Source of the DNA: Durusdinium trenchii
Taxonomy: Eukaryota > Sar > Dinophyceae > Suessiales > Symbiodiniaceae
DNA: 64,000 nt
Direction: 5' to 3'
Assembly (NCBI GenBank): GCA_963970005.1
Contig: CAXAMN010028950.1
Coordinates: 131,278-195,277, forward strand
Shown: one piece after another, positions 12,401 to 22,400 of the stretch
How the letters are laid out: every line of letters begins with the position of its first letter
How positions within the stretch are numbered: the first letter of the stretch is position 1
Program-made: the position numbers and the translations under genes
The notes under the pieces: model-generated
The model's database searches: none
What the model saw: only the letters and a program-made list of their open reading frames with translations
Told to the model about the DNA's origin: nothing

Positions 12401-12705
12401 CTCTTACCTTCGGCTTTCTGTTTAACCAGAGCTTGGAAGGTGTGACATTACCAAGCAGCCTGCAAACGTTGAGCTTCGGCGCCTATTTTAACCAGAGCTT
12501 GGAAGGTGTCATCTGGCCAAGCAGTCTGCAGACTTTGACCTTTGCCGAGAAATTCAACCAGAGCTTGGAAGGTGTTGATTTGCCAAGCAGCCTACGGAGC
12601 TTGACCTTCGGCAGTGGCTTTGACCAAAGCTTGGAAGGTGTCACTTTTCCAAGCAGCCTGCAGCACTTTGGCTTCAGGAGTTTCAGGATTTCTTGCAGTG
12701 CATAA
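9347..12705 (+). CDS. Gene 1: ubiquitin-like N-terminus plus FNIP-type repeat protein
   Basis: The proposed order is a short N-terminal exon beginning MGAGASS (9347, a glycine-2 start of the N-myristoylation type), an exon ending at 9935, and a long terminal exon 11219-12705. The junction 9935/11219 joins VAVEDATTV to NDLSRIIVA with a GT donor and an AG|G acceptor, and gives a region resembling a divergent ubiquitin-like fold. It is followed by about 19 tandem 22-residue units of consensus FxQSLEGVTLPSSLQTLTFG. These resemble FNIP repeats (Pfam PF05725, known from Dictyostelium and large DNA viruses), which form leucine-rich-repeat-like solenoids. The protein has no transmembrane segment or catalytic motif, so a binding or scaffold role is inferred only. 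An assembly gap at 11740-11749 breaks the frame. The link to the 9347 exon is the weakest part of the model. Confidence 0.75.
9783..9935 (+). CDS. Gene 1 exon with ubiquitin-like start
   Basis: The reading frame contains CKLSIHGMDGSSFQVAVED, the first beta-hairpin of the ubiquitin-like module that precedes FNIP-type repeats in this kind of protein. The exon end at 9935 before GTGACC is fixed by the in-frame join to 11219. An internal ATG at 9861 could be the true start if the 9347 exon belongs elsewhere. Confidence 0.6.
10264..10890. repeat. Degenerate tandem repeat in gene 1 intron (CAAGACCCCAGCGAAAG)
   Basis: Copies of AAGCAAGACCCCAGCGAAAG, followed by TTATACTTGACTTTGCATATG in the better copies, occur at about 10265, 10684, 10733 and 10782, with degraded ones to 10890. 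A second pair of units containing CCCCACCAAAAACGATAATC lies at about 10395 and 10610. All sit in the intron 9936-11218. Confidence 0.65.
10905..11075. repeat. Tandem duplication of about 100 bp in gene 1 intron
   Basis: Two diverged copies start at about 10908 and 11014. Each has GTAGCAGCA, then CCACACCTGC or CCATACCTGC, then GCTGCAGGTGTACT and GTAGCA. Confidence 0.55.
11219..12705 (+). CDS. Gene 1 main exon: FNIP-type repeat array
   Basis: After completing the ubiquitin-like region (to about 11460) the frame enters a 66-bp (22-residue) repeat. Four full units start at 11468, one unit is cut by the gap at 11740-11749, and fourteen units run from 11761 to the end. The core is F[ND]QSLEGVxxPSSLQTLTFG; unit 14 (near 12360) is the most diverged. 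The stop codon TAA is at 12703-12705. The frame shifts across the 10 Ns because the N count is a placeholder and not the true length. Confidence 0.88.
11740..11749. other. Assembly gap (10 N) inside the FNIP repeat array
   Basis: The gap falls within one repeat unit. Restoring a full 66-bp unit needs 47 bases rather than 10, or 47 plus a multiple of 66 if units were collapsed; 47 also restores the reading frame. Confidence 0.8.
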
Positions 12706-13598
12706 TTTGCACTCATATTGTCACCTAGCTTGGTGTAATTAATGTGCAATTCATTTCCTTTTCTGGCACTCAGATCATCGGCAAAGCTTCTTTGATTTGG
12801 AGATGCTTCCGTGAAGTTGTTGCTGTATCGTCTCGGTGAGGGGTGGTCGCGAGATATTATAGTTCGTTCTGTTTGGGACAACCAATAGAACTGTGGTATC
12901 AAGCAACTGATTGATCTCTCCGTCATTTGGCACGTTCGGGAACATCTCGCTTTTTAGGTTGGAGGCCATCATCAGGAGGAGAGGAGCGGACTAGAACAGC
13001 AACACCACAAACACGTGCCTCCTTCGGTTGCAGGTGACTCATGAGACCTTGTCACCGGATGGATCTCCCTGTCTCGTTTGGTTTCACCGAAGCTTCGGCT
13101 TATCAGGTGCTCTTAAAAGTGCTGGAGAAAGAGGGTCAACGGTTTATGACTTGAAGAAAGAGGGTCAATGGCTGTGAGTCATGTGGTCGTTGTCCAAATG
13201 GATTAATGCAAATGTCTAAGACACATCAAACAAGTATAGATGCAATATGGACCACAGGACTTGCCTGCGTGACTTAAGGGGAGAACGTAGGTTGGATTTG
13301 CCTACGCCCTACGCGGAGTGTTTGGCTTGCGGATCCTACCGTCATCCAAACCCCCATTTTGGTGAAATTGGTTGAGTTCCCTTTGTGAAGGATCCGGGCA
13401 ATGCAAAACCTGGCAGAAGGCTTGGGAAGATGATGTATTTGGACAGGTACGTCATGGTACCGCATAGTACCGCTAATGTGATGCGGCTTCAAATGGATAA
13501 AACGCTCCGTGACCGGCACCGTTTCCCAACTCCATCGTAAGCCACTAGTGAAGTACGTGAAGTTCAGACTTTCCCGACCGTCGAACTGACTCGACAAC

Positions 13599-13905
13599 GT
13601 GATCACGACTGACGCAATGGCCTCCAACCTACTAGCAATGGCCTCCAACCTACTAGCAATGGCCTTCAACCTACTAGCAATGGCCTTCAACCTACTAGCA
13701 ATGGCCTCCAACCTAATAGCGATGGCCTCCAACCTAATAGCGATGGCAACCAACCTAGTAGCGCTGGACTCCAACCTAGGAGCGATGGCAACCAACCTAG
13801 TAGCGCTGGACTCCAACCTAGGAGCGATGGCCTCCTCCAACCATCGCCTCCTAATTACTAGTGATGGCCTCCAAACTAATAGCCATGGCCTTCAACCTAC
13901 TTTGT
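13599..13905 (+). repeat. 21-bp minisatellite, block A
   Basis: About twelve units of ATGGCCTCCAACCTACTAGCA and close variants run in tandem. The period is a multiple of three, so both strands are open (Met-Ala-Ser-Asn-Leu on plus, Leu-Glu-Ala-Ile on minus); this does not make it a gene. The same unit recurs inverted at 21071-21365 and 50718-50755, with one unit near 12955. Confidence 0.85.
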
Positions 13906-14759
13906 GAGATCCATTTTTGGGCAGGGAGGACCATTGCCACCTGGTGGGGCCACACACCCTGAGCCGGATGCTTGACCCAAACTGGTCATCCTCAATAATG
14001 TAGACTGCTGATTAAAACAAACTAAAACACTTGAATTGTGAAACCTCGTCCTATGTGTTCTTCTTTTTATGATGTGTTCAAAAAGGTCAAGATTGAACAT
14101 ATACAACGGACAGGAAGATAAGATCTATGACGCGATCTTCGTGCCAGGTATATGGACCTGTGACCATCTGAGCAGCTGAAAGCGGGACTTTGGTGAGTGG
14201 TGAAAAGTGGGAACCTTTGGTGTGGTGGGAGCTGTGACACTCAGCAGTGCTGACTGCTGAAAAAGACGGATTCAACAAAATAATCATTTCCAGTATGTGT
14301 ACGTGTTTGCAGTGACCGCTGACTGCCACTCAATGATTTGTATATGTTGGAAGGTGAACACTTTGCAACTCATGCGAAGCCTGGTGGAGAGACTGACGTA
14401 CATCAGTTCGCCATCAATTTCTATACGGTTTACGATCTGTTGCTTTCTGGCAACCAAATGAAACCCTTGTCAATTGAACCACCAGTTTTGCTGCTTTGCT
14501 GACGTACTCAGACCACTGTGTAATTGAGGCAGATCCCATGAATGTTTGAGGTCTTGTCAGTCTTTGTTTCATTGAGCCACCTTCCATGGCCCCGTCAAAA
14601 GTTCTTGACTGGCGCCCCCTGACTTTCCTTAAAAGGTTGGGACATTTGGATCGTTTGAAGCTAGTATGATGAGCACCCAGGAACCATGGGGGCATCCCTG
14701 CGATCCCACAACGGGAGCCGAAAACCATCAAACGGGTGCTCAACGGGTGAGATCCCTGG

Positions 14760-15023
14760 ATGAATCGTCCGACTCTGGGCTCAGGAGGACTGACAACACC
14801 CGGCACCGCCACGTCTCAGTGCGCCCTGTTTCTCGGGTCTCCTTCGCCTCGCCGCCGAGCCGCCCGAGCCTCATGGCGTTGTGCGCCTGTTCTCGCGAAG
14901 CTCCGAAGCTCGGCACCGATGGAGACGGGAGACGTTCGTGACGAGAAAGCGGAGAAACGCAACCGCATCACCCGGTGCCACGACGGTGTCGGCTTTGTTG
15001 GGGTGACACCTCACCTCAAATGA
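14760..15023 (+). CDS. Weak candidate coding stretch (unrecognised)
   Basis: A GC-rich 87-codon frame with an Arg/Ala-rich middle and a charged end (METGDVRDEKAEKRNRIT). It could be an exon of an unrecognised gene or an upstream exon of the channel. No motif supports either. Confidence 0.15.
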   Translation: MNRPTLGSGGLTTPGTATSQCALFLGSPSPRRRAARASWRCAPVLAKLRSSAPMETGDVRDEKAEKRNRITRCHDGVGFVGVTPHLK

Positions 15024-15093
15024 ACACGAGGATGCTGAAGAATGGGTGCTGATCGATGTCAGGTGGGATTTTTGATCAATATCGTGTCGTCCT

Positions 15094-15333
15094 TTGTTTG
15101 AGATGTTCTATTTTCTGGTGCGACTGGGGCTTGCAAGAGCTGGTTCTTCTATGTTTCTCCCCACTGATCCAGATGAGGCAGGAAGAAAAGCTAAGATTTA
15201 TAGGCTTATTGTACGACAGGCCCTTCACCCTGCACTTACAGGGACGTGTTTGGTCCGTCACTCCACGTGGAGGTCCCTGAACCTCCGGCGGTTTGGGGCG
15301 GATAGCCAGACGGTGAAGAGCCTAAGGGCTTAG
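15094..15333 (+). CDS. Weak candidate coding stretch (unrecognised)
   Basis: A 79-codon frame beginning MFYFLVRLGLARAG with a plausible protein composition up to about 15240. No family match and no convincing splice partner were found. Confidence 0.12.
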   Translation: MFEMFYFLVRLGLARAGSSMFLPTDPDEAGRKAKIYRLIVRQALHPALTGTCLVRHSTWRSLNLRRFGADSQTVKSLRA

Positions 15334-16250
15334 CCAGACGGCTTTGTTTGGAGAGATGAGGCGATGATCCCGGATATCGCAGTAGGAAGGTGGTGGTTGT
15401 GGTTTTGTCCACATGGAGTGTGGGATGTCCAAATGAATATTACATCAATTTACAGTACATCAATTTACATCAGATTTCATGTTATGCATTCTGCATTTGC
15501 TGGATTCGGAATTGCTGTAATCCGTTCCACTTGCCTGTAAATGTGGTGCAACAGATGCTGGATGAAATGAAGACCTCCTCCAACAAGGAGACGATGTTGC
15601 TTGTTTTGTTTGGCCTCAGCAGGGGATTCCATCAACCCAGATCTGTTTCCAAGGTCCAGATTTGGATGTCGTAGAATTTATAACGGAACGCGGGTCTTAA
15701 CCTTGGTTTATGGCCGACGGACAGCCGGAGTAGACGCTTGAGGAATGCTTTCGAAGACTGGCGAGCTCAATGGCATCAGAAGCTACAAGCACGCCTCAAT
15801 GAGGCAACGACACGGCAGCGGGCAAAAACTCGGTTCCTGAACGCTTCGCTCGGTTGACTGGGGAGGTTTGCTTGGACAGTTGGAAACCAGTTGGACATGA
15901 TGTGCCCATACGCCTTCAGTTCGACCATTCAAATCATGAAATCTTGACCTGGTTTTGTCAAACATCCTGGATGTTCATCTTTAGTATTTGAGGTCGACCA
16001 TCCGATACAATGGCTGGGAATGGAATCCCCCCACTGTTTCAGTCATCAGACGGGTGAGTATTTGACCGGATCTCCGGAAAAAGAAACAGGAAGAATAGGC
16101 TTCAACGTATTGCATGGCAAAGGTTCTTTTTTCCGAACTTTGGACCCTTAAATGAATCAAAACCCACCTGTTAAACACCCACTCACGCTTCTTTTTGCTG
16201 TCACAGTTCTGCACAGAATTCTTCCACATAAGAGTTCCTGCGCGTTTCCT

Positions 16251-16482
16251 ATGCCAGAACACCGCGCCAATGTCGTCCCTCCGTTCTGGGAGGACATGCA
16301 GATGTTCTCACAGATTTTGGACTCCCTGGCGGCCGGCCAGACCGGCCACCCGAACGACGCGGGAGCCGCCGTGGCGACGGCTCGGCGACAGCGATCACCG
16401 GTGCTCCTGGAGCGTTCCAAAGAGGCGGAGGTGGTGCAGATCACGGTGGACAAGGACCGCGTCCGCGGAGAAGGCGGTCAGG
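16251..16482 (+). CDS. Channel exon 1 (N-terminus)
   Basis: The frame opens at ATG 16251 (MPEHRANVVPPFWEDM) and is hydrophilic. The donor GTCAGT follows 16482 and gives phase 1, matching exon 2 at 18190. Other donor/acceptor pairs (for example exon 2 starting at 18168) would also keep frame, so the junction is probable and not certain. An earlier start exon is possible. Confidence 0.6.
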
Positions 16483-19400
16483 GTCAGTAGCTGTGGTGCA
16501 CACCGGATTTTTGACCACATGTTCTGCAGGGCAGGAGAAAATGAGCTCTGAAGAAGCTTTGATCGGATGCTTCTTGTGAGAAGCTCTTATCACGGCTCGC
16601 AAGAGCAGTATCAGTTGACGAAGTCCCACTGTACTGCAGGTAGACCTTTACACGCAATCAGACCTTTATATACTTGAATCAACTGCAGGAAATGCTGGGT
16701 CGGCTCAACAGAAGGTTTAACAAAAGTGCACTAGCCCTTTAAAGGAGGTTAAACAATTTTTGCAGGTACGTGGAAGTGGCGTCCCATTTCCATATCCTCG
16801 GATACATCGCCAGCTTCGTTGACCAGGCGACGATGTATCCTGCCTGGTCCCCTGCAGCGTTCCTTTGGAACAGGTGTTGACACACACACACACACGCTCA
16901 CCTTTAGCCGGAACGGCGCACCCTCTTTTCCACGGGAAGGGGAATGGGGGGGGAAGGGGATGTGGGAGTGCGTTGACTAAACGAGCCTGGCTGTCAACCT
17001 AACAAGCCTGAAGAAAAGAACAAGGACAAGCGAAAAAGGCAAGGAAAGAAAAGAAAAGGTGCAAGGGGGGGGCCGGGTGTGCGTTGACTAAACGAGCCTA
17101 AACGCCGACCTATCAAGCCAGAAAGAAAAAGGCCAAGCAAACGAAAAAAGGCAAGGAAAGAAAGGGTGCAGGGGTGTGCGTGGGGTGTGAGGGGGGTATT
17201 GTCAGCTCAGGCTCGAAGGCACTTGACAAAAAGCTGATATCGGCGCACCCGTGACTAAAAGCATTGGTTACACCTAAAAGCTAAAATGCCTTTAGCAAGA
17301 AAGAAGACCTAGAAAACGAAGAGCAACAGCAGGAGAAAGAGAACCAAAAGGTGAATACTTAGCGGAACCTATGAATACTTAGCTGTCCTAGAGCCTATGA
17401 TTACTTAGCAGCATGGTATGTCATTCTTTGGAAGAAGTTTCAGTGAGCCCTGCGGCATAGGATCAGCAATCTCGAGCAGAACACTGTAGCCAAAGAAGTC
17501 CACGAGCAGGCCGAGAAGCCAGTGGAGGTTCACCCGTAAGGGTATGTGCATATGCTGCGCCCCTTGCTGGGGATCACACCACAGCCCACAGTGGGACTCT
17601 GTGGTGAGACACACTTAGATAAAGGCTCGCAAGAGCAGTATCTGTTGACGAAGTCCCACTGTACTGCAGGTAGACCTTTACGCGCAATTAGACCTTGACT
17701 TGAACCAACTGCAGCAAATGCTGGGTCGGCTCAACAGAAGGTTTAACAAAAGTGCACTAGCCCTTTAAAGGAGGTTAAACAATTTATGCAGGTACTTGGA
17801 AGTGGCGTCCTATTTCCATATCCTCGGATACATCGCCAGCTTCGTTGACCAGGCGACGATGTATCCTGCCTGGTCCCCTGCAGCGTTCCTTTGGAACAGG
17901 TGTTGACACACACACACACACACACGCTCACCTTTGAGATTTACAGACAACAGTGCAGGGATCGAACCATGTACGCTGCCTAAAATAGTTATGAAGGTGG
18001 ATGGCACCACCTGTTTGGTATTCGGACTACGGTCATCCGAACAAAAGGGGCCATCCCATCCACAGGCCCCCATGACTCTTCCAGACATGTGTCCGGTCCA
18101 AACCTCACTGACCGCTCCGAATCCTTCGCAACATCTTCGCCACACCGACCCGTAACGTGTCCTGGAGGACTCTTGCGTGTCCCCTGCAGCCAAGTCCAAG
18201 TCGCCCACGCGGCCGGTGCTCTTCAGCACCTTTACATCCCTCACCGGTGACAGCGAAGCGCGCGAGCTCGCGACCCCCGCCCAGGGCAGCGCGTCGCCGT
18301 CGCGCGGCGACAGCGGCGGCGAGGGGAACAACGACGAGGAGTCAAAGCCGAACTCGGAGAAGGCGACGCCGCGGCTGAAGCTGAGTCGGATCCAAAGCCA
18401 CTTGGAAGAAGATCCAGGTGACATGGTGAAATTCAAGTTATAGGTTTTTTGGGGGAAAGATGGACGAGTTGTGTCTCGAAACGCTGAATGCAGCATGGAT
18501 GAGCCTTGGATGGGGCGGGTGGTACCTTTGGCTGAATTCACCATTCTCAACATGGAGGGGCCATGATTTCTGAATCAGACCTGAAATTGGACGATCAAAC
18601 TCCAACTATCCATCACCTGCAGCATCCTCAGTGATTTTCAGACCACCCGCCACCCAACAGTACAGCTATCGAAACCGAGGTCGAACGCTTTCTAGGTCGA
18701 GCTGCGAATAGACCGAGCCAAGATCTTTCGACTCCTTCCCTTGTGACCGACATCCAATCCCTTCGATTCGCAAAGGCTCCCGACCGAGTTCTTCACATGG
18801 CCACGCCAGAAAATCCAGGTGTTTCATACGGTTTCTATTATATATGTGTGATGGGTTTCTGATGGTTTCTGTATGTTGGCCACCCAGATGAGCAAGAGAT
18901 GACAAGAGTGGATGGTGCAGAAAAAGAATACATCAGCCCCTCGCAGTGTGAGGGACCATGTGAGATCCGGACACTGTGTGAGCCATACACCGTAGAGTCC
19001 ACCCACCGGTCGAGTCCACCAGAATCCACCAGAGATCTTCCATAGATCCATGAGCTGTTTGTTTGTTTGCTTATAGCTAAATCCGGTTTTACCCCAGCCC
19101 CATCCCACTTCAGTTCGATGCCGCCCGATGTTGACGCCCGAGGCACGATGTCGGCTCCGGCACGCTTCGTGTATTTGAGCCCAGAGAGGCGGGACCGTCT
19201 GGCCGTCTGGAGGGTGATCCACTTCCCCGAGGGTGACCTGACCCGGGATGGCTGTGTGGGCGTTATTTTTTTGCGTGGTCCATTCTTTTTTTTTCAGGCG
19301 CCCTTCAAATTGGGTGTTCAAAATGGAGATTCTATAATTAGGTGGATTGGTTCGATTGATTGGGACTTTCAGGCAGGTGACCCCGTAAGGAAGCCCCAGG

Positions 19401-22400
19401 CATCACCTGGTCATCTGAAGACACGCCGCACTCTCCCAAAACACCAGAAGCGCCGAAGCGCCGCGCCCACGACGTGCGACAACAAATGCAGGAAGCGCCA
19501 CGTGCTACAGCGCAGCGAGTATTTGGAGAGCAGCATGACGTCGCTGGGGCTGAAGACGAGTTGGGGCCGTCTTGACCCTGTGTCCGATGGCCGGGCCGCC
19601 GCCCAACCGGCTGGTTGGATTGTCTTGCAAAAAAGGGTGCGTCCCCCAGGCAATATCCCAAAACCATGCTTCCGTGCTTGATCCTTGTGTTTTTCTTCGT
19701 TATCTCGTCGATCCGAGGTCCTCCTACATGCAGATCCACGACTTTCATCCTTTGCCCACCTGGGCGCGTGAGGCCAAAAACGAGCGCGACCCCTCTGCCA
19801 CCATCCGCATCAGCGGCGAGGCGAAGTTACCCAGCAGCTTCTTGGACGTGAAGACGGATCCGGGATGCAAGGTGCGTGCTCCAATGTGCGCGTTATGCAA
19901 GACAATCAAGGGACAGATTGGCAAAGCATTCCCAGTTGCTCAATTTGCCACTGATCTGTTGAATGACCATAATTTTAATATACATACATACATGATATCA
20001 TGATACCTATAGAAGATCCAGCTCAAATAGTACCCTGGGACGCGAACAGGAGCAATGGGGACTCCATGTGAATGTCACAAAGGCGTTCCTGTTTTGTTGA
20101 CGGCCACTTTTGTTGCAATTTTTGCTCAGGCCTGTGACAGCCTGATGAGCTTCCCATGTGAAGCCAATTTTGATATAGCCCCAAACTGGTTTTGCTCCTG
20201 ATCCAGGCCGTTTTCAGGAGCACATCCACTTTGGCCGAAGTGAGGCAGCCAACTCGCCGTTTGAGGATGATTTCTGGAAGAGGCTACTTGTTTGAGGGAT
20301 GTTTTACTCAAGTTACCTAGAAGAGGATATGTCATGAGTCATGATGTGTCCACTGCCCCGTCGATCAAGGATGATCAATGTCCTGATTTGGCGTCGAATG
20401 ATGCTCAACCTTGCTCCAACGTAGTTTTACCCAGCTGCCTTTTAAGATTTATTAAGTGTTGAGATGATCCGACTGGAAACGACAGCATAAAATCACTTTG
20501 TCGGGCTGTGGATTCGCTCAAAAGGCTTTCTGGTTTGTTTGAGACGTGAGCAGGAATCCATGGTGAAGTTTTCTGCAAAAAAGGCAATGTTTTTTTGTTC
20601 TTAAAATGTGCTTTACACATGCATGTATGCATTTACGTTTTACACATGTATGTATGGGCAAAAAGGCTCCAAAAACGGCCTACAAAAGGGCCTTCGGAGC
20701 TGGTAGGATGTAGGTCCTTCCCTCTTTTACATCCTTTTGACCCGACCCAACCGGGTGTAGGTCTTCTCTTTTCTTCGGTGTCCTGTGGGTCTGTCCAAAA
20801 CAGGTAAGACTCGGTCAACAAGACCTGTCGGCCTGCAACTGAACCATCCGCTCCCAGCTTTGGTAACAGGATATACCCAACATGTATACCTATATTGATA
20901 TGACAATCTATGACAGGTGTTTTTTTCCCCATTCCTTTGGATGATGGGGTACAACCAATGGCACATACAAATAGATGATAGTACTGAAATGGAGTTGTTT
21001 GATTTCTTGGCCCTTTTCTGTACATTGGACATGACAATGTCGTCTACTCCCATGGGGTCCCATATTCAGATCACATCAGGTTGGAGGCCATCATGGCCAT
21101 CGCTCTTAAGTTGGAGGCCATAGCTATTAGGTTGGAGGCCATCCTTCTTAGGTTGGAGGCCATCCTTCTTAGGTTGGAGGCCATCACTATTACGTTGCAG
21201 GCCATCGCTATTAGGTTGGAGGCCATCGCTATTAGGTTGGAGGCCATCCTTCTTAGGTTGGAGGCCATCACTATTAGGTTGCAGGCCATTGCTATTAGGT
21301 TGGAGGCCATCGCTATTAGGTTGGAGGCCATTCCTTTTAGGTTGGAGGCCATCGCTATTAATATGGCCGATTCGTCCAATACTTTTTCCCCAATCAAACA
21401 CATCGGCGCGTTTCGCTGGTCGAACCTGAGGCGGCGACTTCGCGGACGACGTGACCGGTGGGGCCATGGTGATCCAGGAGCAAGCGGCCAAAGGGTTCGC
21501 CGTTGCAAGCGGCCAGGGTGGGAGGTTTGAACTGGTTCATCTAGCATCATCTAACATCATCTAACATCAGTTCATCTCACCTCATGATGTCCTCATGGCC
21601 AAAGCTTCCAAAGGCATCTCTCGACTGCATGCTTTCTTGGACCTTCCAGACGCTTTCTACCCAAAAGCAGACAGATGCTTTGACGCGCTCCGGATTTCAG
21701 TCGCTCACGCGTTGCAGGAGTCATTGGGCTTCCTGAGGCATTTGATGATCTTCCCCAGCAGCCCAAGGAAGATGACCTGGGACGTCTTTGGTGCTACCTT
21801 GATCGTCCCACGACGCGGTTCTAAAGAGAAAAAGACTCATCACGGTTATGTCGTCAGTAGTGATTTAGTGATTTATTGGATCTGTGAATCTGTGCAGTGA
21901 ATCAAAGACACTGCGGGCATTTTGAGGGACGGTGTTTGAGCATGGAAACTTGGAAGGCAAGACAACACGTTCAATGTCTAATGTCCAAGTTTTTTTCTGC
22001 CTAACCAGCTTCTGTTTCACAGCGAGTGAAAAGCCTTTCAGGTCTATGACCTCTTCACGATCTCCATGCAAGTCTTTGATCCACCAGAGACAGACTTTAC
22101 CAAAAGCATGCAGTGGCTCATCCTGAAGCTTGGCGCACATGTGGACGTTGTAGCAATATGGAGTGGTTGTGCTTGTACAGGTAGGATTATGTAGGTCGGT
22201 ATTTCATGATATGTCATGATAGAGGTTCTAATTAACATGTACAAGCAGACCTTATTGATTGGTTTATACAAAACAGACATGTTTTGAGGAAAAACGCACT
22301 TGGGCGCTTCGCTTGTGCTCACGGCTGCTGTTTAAAGTTTAAACTGCATAAGGATTGGATGTAATTCCCAAAAAGAGGGAACTACTTAGGAACAGGAACC

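Larger units (their letters stand above)
12706..16250. other. Intergenic region between genes 1 and 2
   Basis: It holds one single 21-bp repeat unit near 12955, a 21-bp repeat block at 13599-13905, and two weak open frames at 14760-15023 and 15094-15333. Upstream untranslated exons of gene 2 could lie here but cannot be identified. Confidence 0.5.

Noticed and set aside
13599..13907. Repeats resembling a CRISPR array or a repeat protein
   Set aside because: The 21-bp units are directly adjacent with no unique spacers, the setting is eukaryotic, and both strands are open because the period is a multiple of three.
16594..17935. Direct repeats as a complete LTR retrotransposon
   Set aside because: The interior is only about 720 bases, has no coding capacity, and no clear primer-binding site or polypurine tract was seen; kept only as a direct repeat pair.
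19067..19250. Candidate channel exon reading PARFVYLSPERRDRLAVW
   Set aside because: It could be joined to exon 2 in phase, but exon 3 at 19400 joins exon 2 with a better acceptor (AG|G) and continues in phase into exon 4, so this segment is not needed.
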